A DNA stretch of 22,500 nucleotides from Bigelowiella natans CCMP2755. Taxonomy: Eukaryota > Cercozoa > Chlorarachniophyceae. The stretch lies in assembly GCA_000320545.1 (NCBI GenBank), contig ADNK01001733.1, positions 1 through 22,500 of the forward strand, given 5' to 3'. The notes under the pieces are model-generated. The model saw only the letters and a program-made list of their open reading frames with translations. It did not search any database and was not told the origin of the DNA. Of the stretch, positions 8,925-20,749 are shown one piece after another. Positions within the stretch are counted from its first letter, which is position 1. Each line of letters begins with the position of its first letter. A program made the translations under genes and the position numbers.

Positions 8925-11900
8925 GGTAGCGTTCATTTTCGATAAAACTGAATTCATCGTACCGACTTTGTACTGCAAAGAAGTAGTAAAATGTGATCTT
9001 AATGCGTTTGGGTGACAACACCACCATCGGCAGGTTTCCCACTGGATAGAGTGAAAGAATACGTGAAGTTGCGAAAGCCATACTGCATAAACGACGTATT
9101 GTATATCTATGTTCTGTACGCACAGAATAAATATACCTTCCAACGAACACAAGTGTACATTATAGCATTTGGTAAATAAATCAAGCCTGAATTTCCCTGC
9201 GCGCCTCGTAACACGCAAACCCTCCTCCCCCGGTCTCCCAGGTCTCTACACAGGACATTTTCAACAACCGAATGATGCTTTATGAAGTACGTTTATCCGT
9301 ATCACCGCGAATAAGTTATATAAAGTGATGAGCTCGCAGACCTTCATTATCCTGTCGGCTAGCACACTGTGCACACCACCCATTAGTCTTTCCTTTATCC
9401 TCGATCTTCTTTCACAACATCATCACCAGGTACTGGAGAAGTATGGCATTCCAACTTTCAGGTCATTTTCCCTCTTTTGAACGCCTTCGCTACCCCCCCC
9501 CCCCCCCCCCTCCCTCTCCCGTGCATGAGAGTTATTGCCTCTCGCCGTCGTACTTCTTTCTTCCCCAAAGGCACATCTACGCTGATCGCCGAGACGGACG
9601 GAAAGTAGAGGTAACCTGTACATTCTCAAAAGGGAATGGGGCCGACTTGGGGAGAGGGGGTGGGTTTTCTAAGGGAGGACAACTATTCAGATTGCTTAAA
9701 ATATAATAAGCTTTGTTAGAACTGCAACTGTGTTATGCGACTACGCAGCAGTCCTTTATTGCTCCGCGGCTTTGGTTGGTCTAATAGTCGAGCCATTTGA
9801 CGATATATGTTGATCGTGGTGAGCAGGTGAAAGAGATGGACGACTACATTGAATTGGATGGGAAACGAATGCGAAAACCATTGGTGGAGAAACCGTTTGA
9901 GGTAACAGTTCGTGTAAACATATATATATATTAATATATATATATATATATATATTTTTATATTATATAGGAACATGCAGTGCATATATAAATACACATA
10001 TATCTATTTTGCATAACTGTATAACCACTGATGCCACCTGCTGCCTCCCTTCTCGCTGTCTTCGTGTATTTATTAAACATACTTATTTGGCACATAGTCT
10101 CCTTTGATTGCCGTCCTGTATAGTCTTTTCTCACTTCGACTCTTTCTTCATCACGCAGGGCAATGACCATAACATTTACATCTACTATTCAAAAGCTCAA
10201 GGTTGATTCTTCGCACTATACAACATATAGCATACCTGCTCGATCGAGGAGCATCCCCTCACCCCGCTCTACCTTTCTTCCTTCTAAAACTCATTTTCGC
10301 GCAGGGGGGGGCTGCCGAAAGCTCTTCCGAAAAGTAAATATTATACACCCCATACGACACTGAATTGCTACTACTGAACCCTGATAACAGTATAACTGAG
10401 AGAGCACCGTAGACCTAGCTCCATAAGTAATTTTTTGATTATATTCGAATATAGAGGCGAGCCTTTCATTATAAATATAGCTGTACCATGGCGAGATCGA
10501 TGTCGTCGTCATTCTCAAGCAGTGCTACGGTTTTATTCTCAACCTATCAAGTAATTTTTCCTTCCCCGTGCCTTATAATGCATCAGGTTAAAAACAAGTC
10601 AAGTGAGTTCTTCGCAGGACTGAACTCCATTCGGAAAGAAGGTTTTGCCGTTTCTCATATGCTGCAGGGCGATGCAGATCGTTCTTGCCCCTCTAAAACA
10701 CTTCCTCGTCAAAATTACGTGGTTTTAGGGAACTATTGTTACGAAGAATTCATTACAGGAGTCAAAGATCTGAAGGTACAGAGACCATAAAAAAGGGCGG
10801 GGGGGGAGAGGGAGGAGAGTGTGAGAGGAATGTCGCAGGGTGGTGAGAGGAAGGAGTAGGCTCAAAGAATAGTAATGGCTATATATAATTTCCATGTCAA
10901 TCCCCTCTATTTTCTCCCCCCCCCCCCCCCCCCCCCCCCCTCTTCACAGGTCTATACGATAGGACCCAACTATGCTCATGGCGAGGTTACTACTGAAATA
11001 CACCTCTCCTTTGTAGAAATCATCATGATATATATCGTCGCACCCCACCTGGTGCATAAAGACGGACAAAGAGAGGAGATTTCGATTTTGGGTGTCATGT
11101 GATGCAATGTCGTTTTTCATCATTATAGGTGCGGAAAAGCCCTGCTGTGGATGGTATCGTGGCCAGGAATCCCGGTAGCTTCTCGCTGCCCTGCTGAAAA
11201 CCTTCACCTTTTTTTGTAAACAATGAAACAGAGGGATTAGGAGTGACATATGCAAAGTATCTTCATGGCTGTTTTTTCTCTGTTTTTACCACTTAGATGG
11301 CAAAGAAATGAGGCTTTTGACGCTACTCACTTCCGAAGAGGTTGAACGCACATAATACGACCCACACTGCCAAGTGTCTGTTTATCGTTCTTTCAGCTGG
11401 CTATTGTTTATGGCTCGGTGCTGGTTAAAACCTGTGCGAAAACACGAGATAGTTGGATTTTGATTCAATTAGAGCGTCTCATGCTCATAATACCGATGAA
11501 TAGTGTGTGCTTTTTATGTTGGATTGCCTTTCAGCGCGACATCGCTAGGCGCATCGTTCACGTATTTCAGCAGAATATCTGCGGTTTTGATGTGGTAAGT
11601 GCCCGCAGCTAGCGTATGCAGCAGAAGATACATTCTCCCACAGATTTCCGCATGGCATCCCACATCGGAATGAAGTCGTTTCATCGGAGGCCACTCTTGC
11701 ATTGCAAGCCATCACTAATTTGCCGTGTTTGGTTTTTCAAGATCCGAACGAACGGAAGGGCTTATGTTATCGACGTGAATGGCTGGAGTTTCGTAAAGGT
11801 GAGACTTCTGTTTATCGCAAAGAGATCGAACGGTTCTCGAAAGCAATTATGGTGTTGGTACTCGTTGTTGGAATCTGACGTAAAAGTGGCCATTTAGCAG

Positions 11901-13544
11901 CTGTTATATCGCCACGCATAGTATTATATCGTTTCTCATTATTGCTATTGTTTTTCCCAATTGAAATCTTATGTTTACCGTTTTACGTTGCTTTGTCCTT
12001 TCATAGCTTTCTGAATGTTGAATGTTTTTTCGTATTTTCCGCTGGTGTTTCTCGACTCTCGCTCACTGCGATTTCTTTCAATCAGGGCAACATGCGCTAT
12101 TATGATAAATGTGCTCGGACTATCCGAAAGCTTTGCCTCGGGTATAAACGCATGCTGATGACGACGATTGTCGCATATGCATATAAAAATAACTGGAAGT
12201 ACTTTTCGTCTTTATTGGTGGAGAATCAATGGCGTTCACCCCTAAAGCGCGCGTTTGTATATCATCAACAGGCTTTAATATTTCTTCACTGACTGTCTTT
12301 TTTCAGTATTTTTTCTTATGAGAACTATCCCATTCTTTCTATTGCCCCCCCCCCTCCCCCCCCTTCTCTATTTTTATAATCTACCGCAGCGCAATCTCCC
12401 CAGCCATTGCGACGGGGTCCGTGAAAAGACCTATCGGAAAGGAACGAAAAAGGGTAGGACGAAGCGAGGAATACGAATACACGATTCTTATAATATCTAT
12501 CTTCCAACCGAGACCACACCTTGGTTATCGACACTGTCTGTCATCAAAATTCCATGGATTATCTCCTCCTGCTCTCGGTCTGCATTCACACACCCCTCGC
12601 TCCTACCGCCAGGTTCTCATTGATGGCGACAACAAGCACATCCTCCTCAGCCTCGTAACGGGTAAATGTAGCGCCTCCCAACCGAACGTAGATTTGCGGA
12701 AATGTAGGCAAATGTACACAGAATGCTTCAGATACAGATAGCGCACATTTCTAGTGGAAGATGCCTCACATTTGTCTGGGAAATTGTCCATCCTCGTAAG
12801 CATCGACTGATTCGTTCCTCGCAGCGATCTAAAAATCACCAGGGTTTGGCTTGTTTGTGTCTTTTTAGTCTTTCGCCATGGGGACAGAACGCCGAAGCGC
12901 AAATTGAAACTGAAGGCAATACACGACGATGGGAATCCTCTTTTCGAATTATTATCTCCACTCCTCTCAACTTTAGCTACACAACATCAAGTCAATTTTT
13001 CCTCATCTGAGAAGTGCATTCTAGTTGCAAGTTGCAATGAACAATAGCGGCTGTTAAATCGAACAGACGATTGTTTTCTGAAGGATACTGATGCGTGTCG
13101 CTCTAATTTCCCAGATGAAACACCCCGAAATGCTTTGGATGTTCAAGCATACCAAGCAAGAGGTTTGGTCACGTAATAACGTGTTTCTCATGATTAAATC
13201 CACATTCCATTGTCTTTCTCATATGTTTCCTTTTTGTTCTTTTTTTGAATAGCCTATCTTGTTATTTCTTTATATTTGGCTTTTTTGAATTGCCTTACTG
13301 ACCCATTTCGGATTCGACTTGGAATGCGCGTTGGTTTACGTTGTTTTGCAGATTAAGCTGAAGAAGAGAAAGCAGATATTGCCTTTCCTCAAAGCTCTTG
13401 ACCAGCTGGTGAGAGAGATTGATCCGCAACCTGGAGCGAGAGGATATCATTTTAGGATTCATGCAATTATCAAATTTTCAAACCATAGAACGATATTTTC
13501 ATTTTTTTTACAATTAAAAATGTTGCATATATACTACATGTGAT

Positions 13545-13588
<44 letters not shown>

Positions 13589-14369
13589 CACGATTGTAAC
13601 AAATTGTCCAATTATAATCATTGCTCCAGTCTCTTTCCTTTTTTGGCATTCTCCAACCCTCAGCCTTTTTAACTGTCCTGTTTGCAGATCAAGCGTTTGG
13701 AAGTATCTTCGTGCAAAGAGGATATCGATTTGGTACTAGAAACGCTTCGTAAAATTTACTTCTGCCACCTCCTATAAATAGCGAACAAACGCCTCTGTAG
13801 TCAGCTTATTCTGCCAAATGCAGTGGACGAGAATACGGGTCATCAGTGTCAATGATAGTGGTGTTTTATTGGAAAATAAAGTTCTGGAAAAACACTTTTC
13901 GCCCCAATCGCAGGTGTCCCAGCTACGCATCGTATGGGGAGTGATTATAGAGGACCGACAGGGTTGTGACAAAATTCATTTTCTTTCCAATACACAATTC
14001 ACCTTTTTTAACGATTCGGCGAGAAGTCACAACTGCTGCTCGCATCGCGCGTTGCACCAAACTTTGGACGAATGCTTGATTTAGCTTTTCTTTGTCGACG
14101 CTGCTCGCTGAATTCTGCTTCTCTCTCTAAACACGCACCGAACGACTGACTCTTCCTATTCATTCAAAAGGACTCAAAATTCAGCTGAAGCCGAAGAAAA
14201 TCGTGGAGGTAAATGAGAGGAATGTTGCATTGTTAATGATTTGGCGATTCCCTCGTCGCTGATACGGCTTGTCATGCACATGTTTTACTTGTCGCTCATC
14301 GGATTCTTAGGGACGAGTGGTTGAGTGCCTCTTGGCTTGCAAGTGGGGGGGAGCTCTGACACGAATGGG

Positions 14370-14407
<38 letters not shown>

Positions 14408-16434
14408 AAGGAATATTTCAGGGTAGCAAAATAAAACAAGTTGTTTATAAATGCACGTTTTTGTCTTTTAAAACTTCAATTACACACGCATTATTGGTAT
14501 TGAAGCTGTTTTTCCCAATGTCCTCCGCCTCCTCGTGCATAAATGCTACTGCTGCTGCTGATGATGATGATGATGCTGCCACCTAGGTCTCGATCAAGCG
14601 AAGTTTTACGCACCAGTCTTTTGGTCAGAAATGCTCAGGTAATAATAAAGACCTCAGCAGCTAAGGAAAGAAAGTGTGAAAAAAAGAGACTTCTTTATTC
14701 TGAGGGATATTGCACTCGGGTGAAAATATAAACGTCTTTTCTGCAGGCCTCCAAGCACCCAATCAGCCATCATTCAGCAGGTACAACTTTCCCCAGTAGC
14801 TTCCAGCTTTAACCCTAGGATTTCTCAGTGAGAAGAACTGATCCTGTTGCGTTGCTTCGCGTACCGAGATGTGCGCAGAATTTGACAGTTGTCTCGGGTG
14901 TGTGTTAGGCTGAAGAATTCACTCGATATAAGAAGGAAAGGTCGGAGTTCTTACAAGGAATGCAGGTACTCGGCCCATGGCCTCGTCGTATATCTGAATT
15001 TGGTTGTTCTTCGGATTATTTTCCTTAATTAGCGAATAAGTGCATTGGCCTAATTTCGGTGTTGTGAGAGCGGGGAGGCGAGGCGATGACTGTCGTGATG
15101 ACGCGGTCTTGGTTTCATTTGGTGTGTGTGTTGATGTGTATGTGTTTTATATGCCTCAGGTCTATGCTGCTGCAGAGTCTCGCGTGCGCTCAAGCGCCAA
15201 AGCCTTCATACGTGAAACGTAAGAGAATAACCGCATTAATGACCTCTATGTACAGTAGAAAGAGCCGCTACTATATGTCGATGGTGCTAATATGCTCTAT
15301 CTTTGTATAATAACGATTTTTTATGGTTTTCCTTAAATCCGGGACTAATCTTCGTTGTTTGCCCGAACCTGAATAGCCTGCAAAATGAGGATATTCCGCC
15401 TGGGACCTTACATTGCGACAACAAGGTGCTCACGACGTTAGTCACCTGCGTTTTTTACGGAGGCGCTTGACTTTGTTTTCGATTTTGGCCGATTGTTGGC
15501 TATGCAGGTGCAAGAGTTCCTTGACGACGTCTCCAAGGCAAATTCATATATGGACATTGCAAAGAAGCAGGTGTGAGCGACCACCACCACCAGCACCACC
15601 AGCAGTAGCAAACTGTATGTATCACCATGGAACTGTCGGGGTGAGGGGTGCTTGTTTGTAGCATCAGAGTACAATCGTATTGCTTTTGTTTCTAACCTGA
15701 ACGCTTAAATCTTCTTTGTAGGTTAAGCATATCGTCACCGCTGAGAAGGTGATAAGATTTAGGGAGATAGTTTAAGATGCTGTTGTTTCACTATACAGCT
15801 TTAGAGGGAACTTCCCATTTTATGATCTGTAGTAAATAAACATAGTTGGCTTAGTTGAATATTACGTTGTGATTTTGGCATTTTGTATTGCTGTTCTTAT
15901 TATGCTCGTGCTACAACGTGCGGCAGGTGCTTGTAGACTCCGACCCAAGATATCGCCCCTCCGCCACTGTGGTAAATCACAACTAAAAAGATCAGCGCCT
16001 AATACATTTTGCACGTGATTGTCTTCTCAGGTTTAAGTGTTTAAGAACTTCGCATCCCTTTTGAATGCTAAAAGTCGTGTTGATGGGCGTTGTTTTGAAT
16101 TGATTGTATTTTTTGTATTTTTCCCCTCAGGAGTCGATACCTTCTAGTGTCAAGTCAAAAGAGAAAAAGGTTTTTAGATGTTATTGCGGTTTGTATGTGT
16201 GTACTTTTCAGCGAGCGATGATTTTTAATGGGATTTAAGAGAAGAATGTTGCAGAATATCACCTGTGAGTTGTTGGTCAATCCATGGCACTTTATTGTTG
16301 ATGTTTTGGCTAGTAGTTATGTTCATAATCAAGCAAAATACAGTATCGATAATAACAAACTTTGTAATAATAATACAGAAAAAGGATGATGGATATTTCA
16401 AAGGTGGGTTCATACGTTCTCATTCTTCTCTCCT

Positions 16435-16467
<33 letters not shown>

Positions 16468-16909
16468 CATTCTCCGTTCCCCTCTTTGCTTTACGGTCCA
16501 CCTCCTCCTCCTCTCTCTCTCTATCTCTCTCTCTCTCTCCCTCTCTCTCTCTAATCCTTTCACCCTGTATTTCTTTCTCTTTCTTCTTCCCCCCCCGCAT
16601 GTAGCAATCTTTTTTATACCTCCCTCCTAACTTTGCATTCACTTCCCTTAATCGCTATCGATTGCATGTATTTCGAGAGCATTTCGCTCTCATGGTCATG
16701 TACGCAGGGGCTGCGTAATGAACATCGATATGCGTCTGTAAGGCACTTGCATCTGTATAACAGAAAGCACGATATGCATATATTTGGGTGAACCTCTCTA
16801 GATTCGTCACGGAAGGCTAAATCCAAGAAAAATAAGCTGAATAGTCTTATTACAAAGGATCTCCGCGGTCTAATCGACGTCCTGAAGGCCGAGGTAGCAT
16901 TTGGAATAT

Positions 16910-16970
<61 letters not shown>

Positions 16971-17388
16971 GTAACTAATAGTCGAAACAAATGTTCTTGA
17001 TTTCTCAAAATTAGGAGGCCAACCGACCACAACGGAAGGAAATGAGGTGCCTTTCAAATCAACCATTCTCATTAGCGCTACCTTGCATGCGTTGCGATGT
17101 TTGCAATTCTTCTGAAAGCGCAGATGTTAAATCCAATATATCATCGCATGCATGCGTATCACAAATAGCAGTTTCCATTCACTTGAAGAACATTCCATTC
17201 TACCGAATGAATAAGTCCGATGAATACGTCAAGGGCATGCGAGTGGTAGCGCTTGTTGGATCATTGGGTTGAGCTTGATTGAGGATTCATAAACATGGCT
17301 TTTATTTTTCTCCAATAGGCTGGGAAGAAATGCTCTATTAAGACAGAAAAGCGCCGAGGAGGTGTCGTTTAGCTATATATTATACATG

Positions 17389-17425
<37 letters not shown>

Positions 17426-17496
17426 TGTGCATGGATGTGTAATGTCCAATTGTCTTTTTTTTTAAATCTTTTGAAGTTCTTGCTTTCTTTGTAAAG

Positions 17497-17537
<41 letters not shown>

Positions 17538-18002
17538 TATTTCCGGTCTTTACATCTTTCGCCTTGAAGAGACGATTCCAATATCGATAGAATAGGAGGT
17601 TGAGAGTGAGTTGTTTGTTTTTTATTGATTTTGGCAGATTGTGGAAGAGAGCAAGCTGGGTGATGATGTTTGGTTCTCACCAAGTGAATGGGCCATTCCG
17701 CCGATGTTTTATTCACATGCAACTGTGTGTTGAAGGACGCTTTGTGACGATAAAATGCGTGTGTCTCCATGGGTCGCTCTGTGTTATAATATCCACCAAA
17801 ACACCTCCTCATATGTGAGATTCTTTTCACGCTACTTTGCTACAGGCGCTCACGACTTGACCGAGTGGGAATTAAGATGCCTTCGATGGCTCAAAGTAAG
17901 AACTATATGAAATCACCGGGAAGTATAATCGAGAGCATAAGCAGCTTTTATCTGCTATCGCAATACATTGCGAGCATAGCTAGGATATGTACGCATTGTA
18001 TG

Positions 18003-18041
<39 letters not shown>

Positions 18042-18331
18042 ATTTTTAGAATACATGTAACATTTGTATTCGTTGCGAAGGTGCCGGAAAAGGAGTTGAA
18101 GAATTTGTATAACCAACTGGTCACGCATTTCCCCCATCAACCCCCCCCCTCCTTATTTTGTGTTTGTATTTCTTGTGGAGGATTCGCTATGATACTTTTG
18201 TGTGGTTTGATGTTATATGCTATGTTGTCGCTGATGAATGCGATGTCCATCTAGTTTATCCTCACCTTATATTTATACGCACGAATAGAATATTTATATT
18301 GATAAAAATATATGTTATGTATATTATAATA

Positions 18332-18368
<37 letters not shown>

Positions 18369-18821
18369 CTAGAATATCATTTTATATAGTCATCAAATAC
18401 GCAACAGGTCGGCCTCAATAAGCAAATTCGTAATCACGTCGAGGAATCACGGTCAAATTTCAACCTCGCTCAATCAATCTAACCTCCTTTCAAGAACGAT
18501 TTGCAAAGCTTGTTGTTGGTTTTCCTTATTATCATTCTTCGCCATCCTCGAAATCTGCTCTACAAAATGATGTTCTTCTTCTTTGTCATCACCATCAGTA
18601 TCATTGTCGTTCATTCCATCTCTTTCACCCCCTTCAAATATCAGAAGGAAGCTAAGAACTCCAAAGAGGACACCTATCCTGCAGCCTCTCGGAGGAAACT
18701 GCGAAGGTATAGTCACATGGATAAAATAAATGATATTTTTATATTTGAATATGATTGTCACTTTTGCAAACTTATAGTGTGAAAGTCGTCCCACAACGAT
18801 ACTGCGTTGGTCCTCATGTTT

Positions 18822-18853
<32 letters not shown>

Positions 18854-20285
18854 TACGCAAATTCTGCGAGATCCCTCACACAGCTATTGCAAATGCACGA
18901 TTCCACAGCACACCGGCAAAATATGATTTAACGTTAAAGGCTTCAATCCTCATGATCTACTCATCGAATTATAGGTGAAAGTCGTCATCCCGCTGAAGGA
19001 AGTACAAGCCCTGTCGTTTATTCCAGGCCTTCTCAGGTCAATGTGAATAGCAAGAGGACCTCGGAGGATAACGACACGGAATCAAAGGCTGATTGCAAGG
19101 AAAGCTCGAGGTCCCCTGACTCACAGAAATCGTCGACTGACTCCGTTAAGCTAAAGGAGGGGGGGGTTGCGAAGGATGAGTCTTCAAAGAAGAAGGTGGG
19201 GTAATATAGGGTGAAAGTAGATCAATTTCTCAAGCAATGTCCCTGTAACGAGTGACACGTGAGGCTCAAGAGTTTAGTTAGGAGGGGGGGGGGGGGGGGG
19301 GGGTAATATTGAGACTGACCTGCATTCTTAGAGCAATATACTTTTCCGGGAAGCAAAGCGTTCCTGACCGTGTTTTCGCTGCTAACTTTGTAGGAGGCCT
19401 TTCCCTCCCTCAAACTGGGCCCTCGTGCAGTTTCGAGGTAGGCAGTAGCGATTGTTTGTCTTTGTTCGGAAATGCTTTCTAATGTCATGGTGACGAGGCA
19501 GTTAGTTTTTACTATCTTGGGAATCGTCGTTTCATGGACATGCGCCTGGCAATCGATGCACAGTGCATCCCAGTGTTTCCTTCTCGCCTTTTAAACCCGA
19601 AGTTTGAGAGGAATGGCTACTTCTACCGCAGGTTCAAAGCTGAGAGCGCCGAGGCGTCTTCACGCAAAAACAAGCCGCCATCGGAAGACGTCCCTCTCAG
19701 GCCAATTCTCGTCGAGGAAACTTCTGAGAAGGTGCGGACTTGAATGGGAGTGCGTGGCAGGAAATTCGCCGGCATTTTTGCCGAATCTACATTCAATGTT
19801 TCGACGTGATTACCGTAGACCACGGATGGGATGCGGTATAAAACTTGCTCAAATGTGAATAATACTTGTTATGTGCACATATATGATCCTACTACTCAGT
19901 CACAACCCTCCGGATATGAAGATTTTGACCTTGGTATTGTCATATATGGTGCCCTTTCTGTGTTAGTTAGTAGCGATGAAGCATGAAATTTGGATTTTTT
20001 TGAGCTGCCGGGAGACTTGCAGCAAACTGGAGATGTCTTTTACATTATTTCGATGCCAAAATGCGAGGACGTATTCTTATCCTTCGTCTTCTTTCACTGA
20101 GTCAACTATTCAACGCATTCCTAACTCGTATTGCTTCGGTGGACCATGAAAGGGGATGAGCTTATACGGCTTTATCACAATGAAACGCTCGAGGAGCTTC
20201 ATGTCCTGTGACTTAAAACATATTTTATTTTGAGTATATATTGTGAAAATGTTTTTCTCTTTCTTTTCTGTCTATCTATCTCCAT

Positions 20286-20330
<45 letters not shown>

Positions 20331-20344
20331 TATGATATAGAAAA

Positions 20345-20389
<45 letters not shown>

Positions 20390-20701
20390 ACAGAAAGTGG
20401 TAGAAAAGAGAGCGATAAATAATCTCAATGAAGGCCATATGTCTCCACGTGTCGTTTTCTAATCCGCTCAATATTGCATGGAATATTGCATGTATATAGG
20501 GCCGATGGCTGGGATTGCTAAAGGACTTTTATGATCCAAAGAAGGACGTTTTCAACACGACTAAAGTGATGCTCATTTTCTCTACACATATGCAAAAGCT
20601 TGTATGCACATATACATGTGCGTGTGTTGTGTGTGTGTTGTGTGTGTGTGTGTGTGTGTTATGTGTGTGTGTGTGTGCTGTCTAAATGAGTGTTTCTCTC
20701 G

Positions 20702-20749
<48 letters not shown>

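Larger units (their letters stand above)
8334..12141 (+). other. PPIP5K: PPIP5K segment 1: N-terminus and ATP-grasp kinase domain (exons 1-17)
   Basis: Exons: 8334-8459, 8521-8587, 8663-8808, 9242-9286, 9430-9461, 9571-9610, 9827-9901, 10159-10201, 10305-10333, 10587-10641, 10729-10775, 10950-10985, 11129-11174, 11297-11340, 11535-11594, 11742-11798, 12086-12141. The kinase domain looks intact: ILDRLRAYGDF and DWPICDCLIAF open it, and VLEKYGIPTF, KPLVEKPFE and GNDHNIYIYY follow. GGGCRKLFRK comes next, then NYCYEEF. DVNGWSFVKGNMRYYDK closes it with the Asp and Asn that bind metal in this family. An Arg/Lys pair precedes PLVEKP as in relatives. The 8588 intron uses a GC donor (G|gcaagt). The segment LVTHKCFWPRIR (exon 3 end) is divergent from the usual KLRKPFLIND. 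Confidence 0.88.
12390..15570 (+). other. PPIP5K: PPIP5K segment 2: linker and first half of the phosphatase-like domain (exons 18-31)
   Basis: Exons: 12390-12453, 12613-12661, 12869-12915, 13115-13162, 13352-13408, 13688-13748, 14171-14208, 14311-14368, 14587-14638, 14747-14780, 14909-14965, 15160-15218, 15377-15425, 15508-15570. The catalytic motif is rebuilt across 12661/12869 as LLSLVT-VFRHGDRTPKRK. Then come HPEMLWMFKH, LKKRKQILPFL, LKIQLKPKK and ACKWGGALTRMG. Downstream, the place where relatives have LHSTYRHDLKIYASDEGRV reads SEFLQGMQVYAAAESRV, followed by a recognisable AKAF. The intron at 12916 begins gcaata, a second GC donor. Exons 23-24 (around 13748/14171) are the least certain join. 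Confidence 0.78.
15722..19933 (+). other. PPIP5K: PPIP5K segment 3: long charged insert region of the phosphatase-like domain (exons 32-47)
   Basis: Exons: 15722-15748, 15927-15971, 16131-16169, 16379-16403, 16802-16893, 17015-17046, 17319-17361, 17638-17659, 17846-17895, 18081-18119, 18408-18451, 18645-18706, 18975-19195, 19394-19437, 19632-19731, 19900-19933. It includes microexons of 22, 25 and 27 nt. LVDSDPRY echoes the family's LLDSDSDS segment and NLYNQLVGLNKQIRNHVEE its coiled SLIQSLTSQIRHRMED segment. Between and after these are Lys-rich (SSRKAKSKKNK) and Ser/Glu/Lys-rich stretches. Exon 44 (221 nt) is the largest and looks disordered. Microexon assignments rest on unbroken phase more than on similarity. 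Confidence 0.7.

Noticed and set aside
8541-9218. Longest open frame in the window (225 codons, minus strand)
   Set aside because: It is antisense to PPIP5K exons 2 and 3 and stays open only by crossing the AG dinucleotide repeat, which encodes a Ser-Leu run. No family resemblance.
12916-13050. Coding extension of the HGDRTPK exon
   Set aside because: The frame is open for about 40 codons, but the sequence has no family similarity and would push LKLK and HPEM apart; a GC donor explains it better.
16310-16642. Arg-Glu-rich minus-strand frame and Ser-Leu-rich plus-strand frames
   Set aside because: Products of CT microsatellites in PPIP5K intron 35.
18452-18480. Premature end of PPIP5K after exon 42 (frame reaches TAA)
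   Set aside because: Splicing at CG|gtcaaa joins exon 43 in phase, and the conserved C-terminal half of the protein continues from exon 48.
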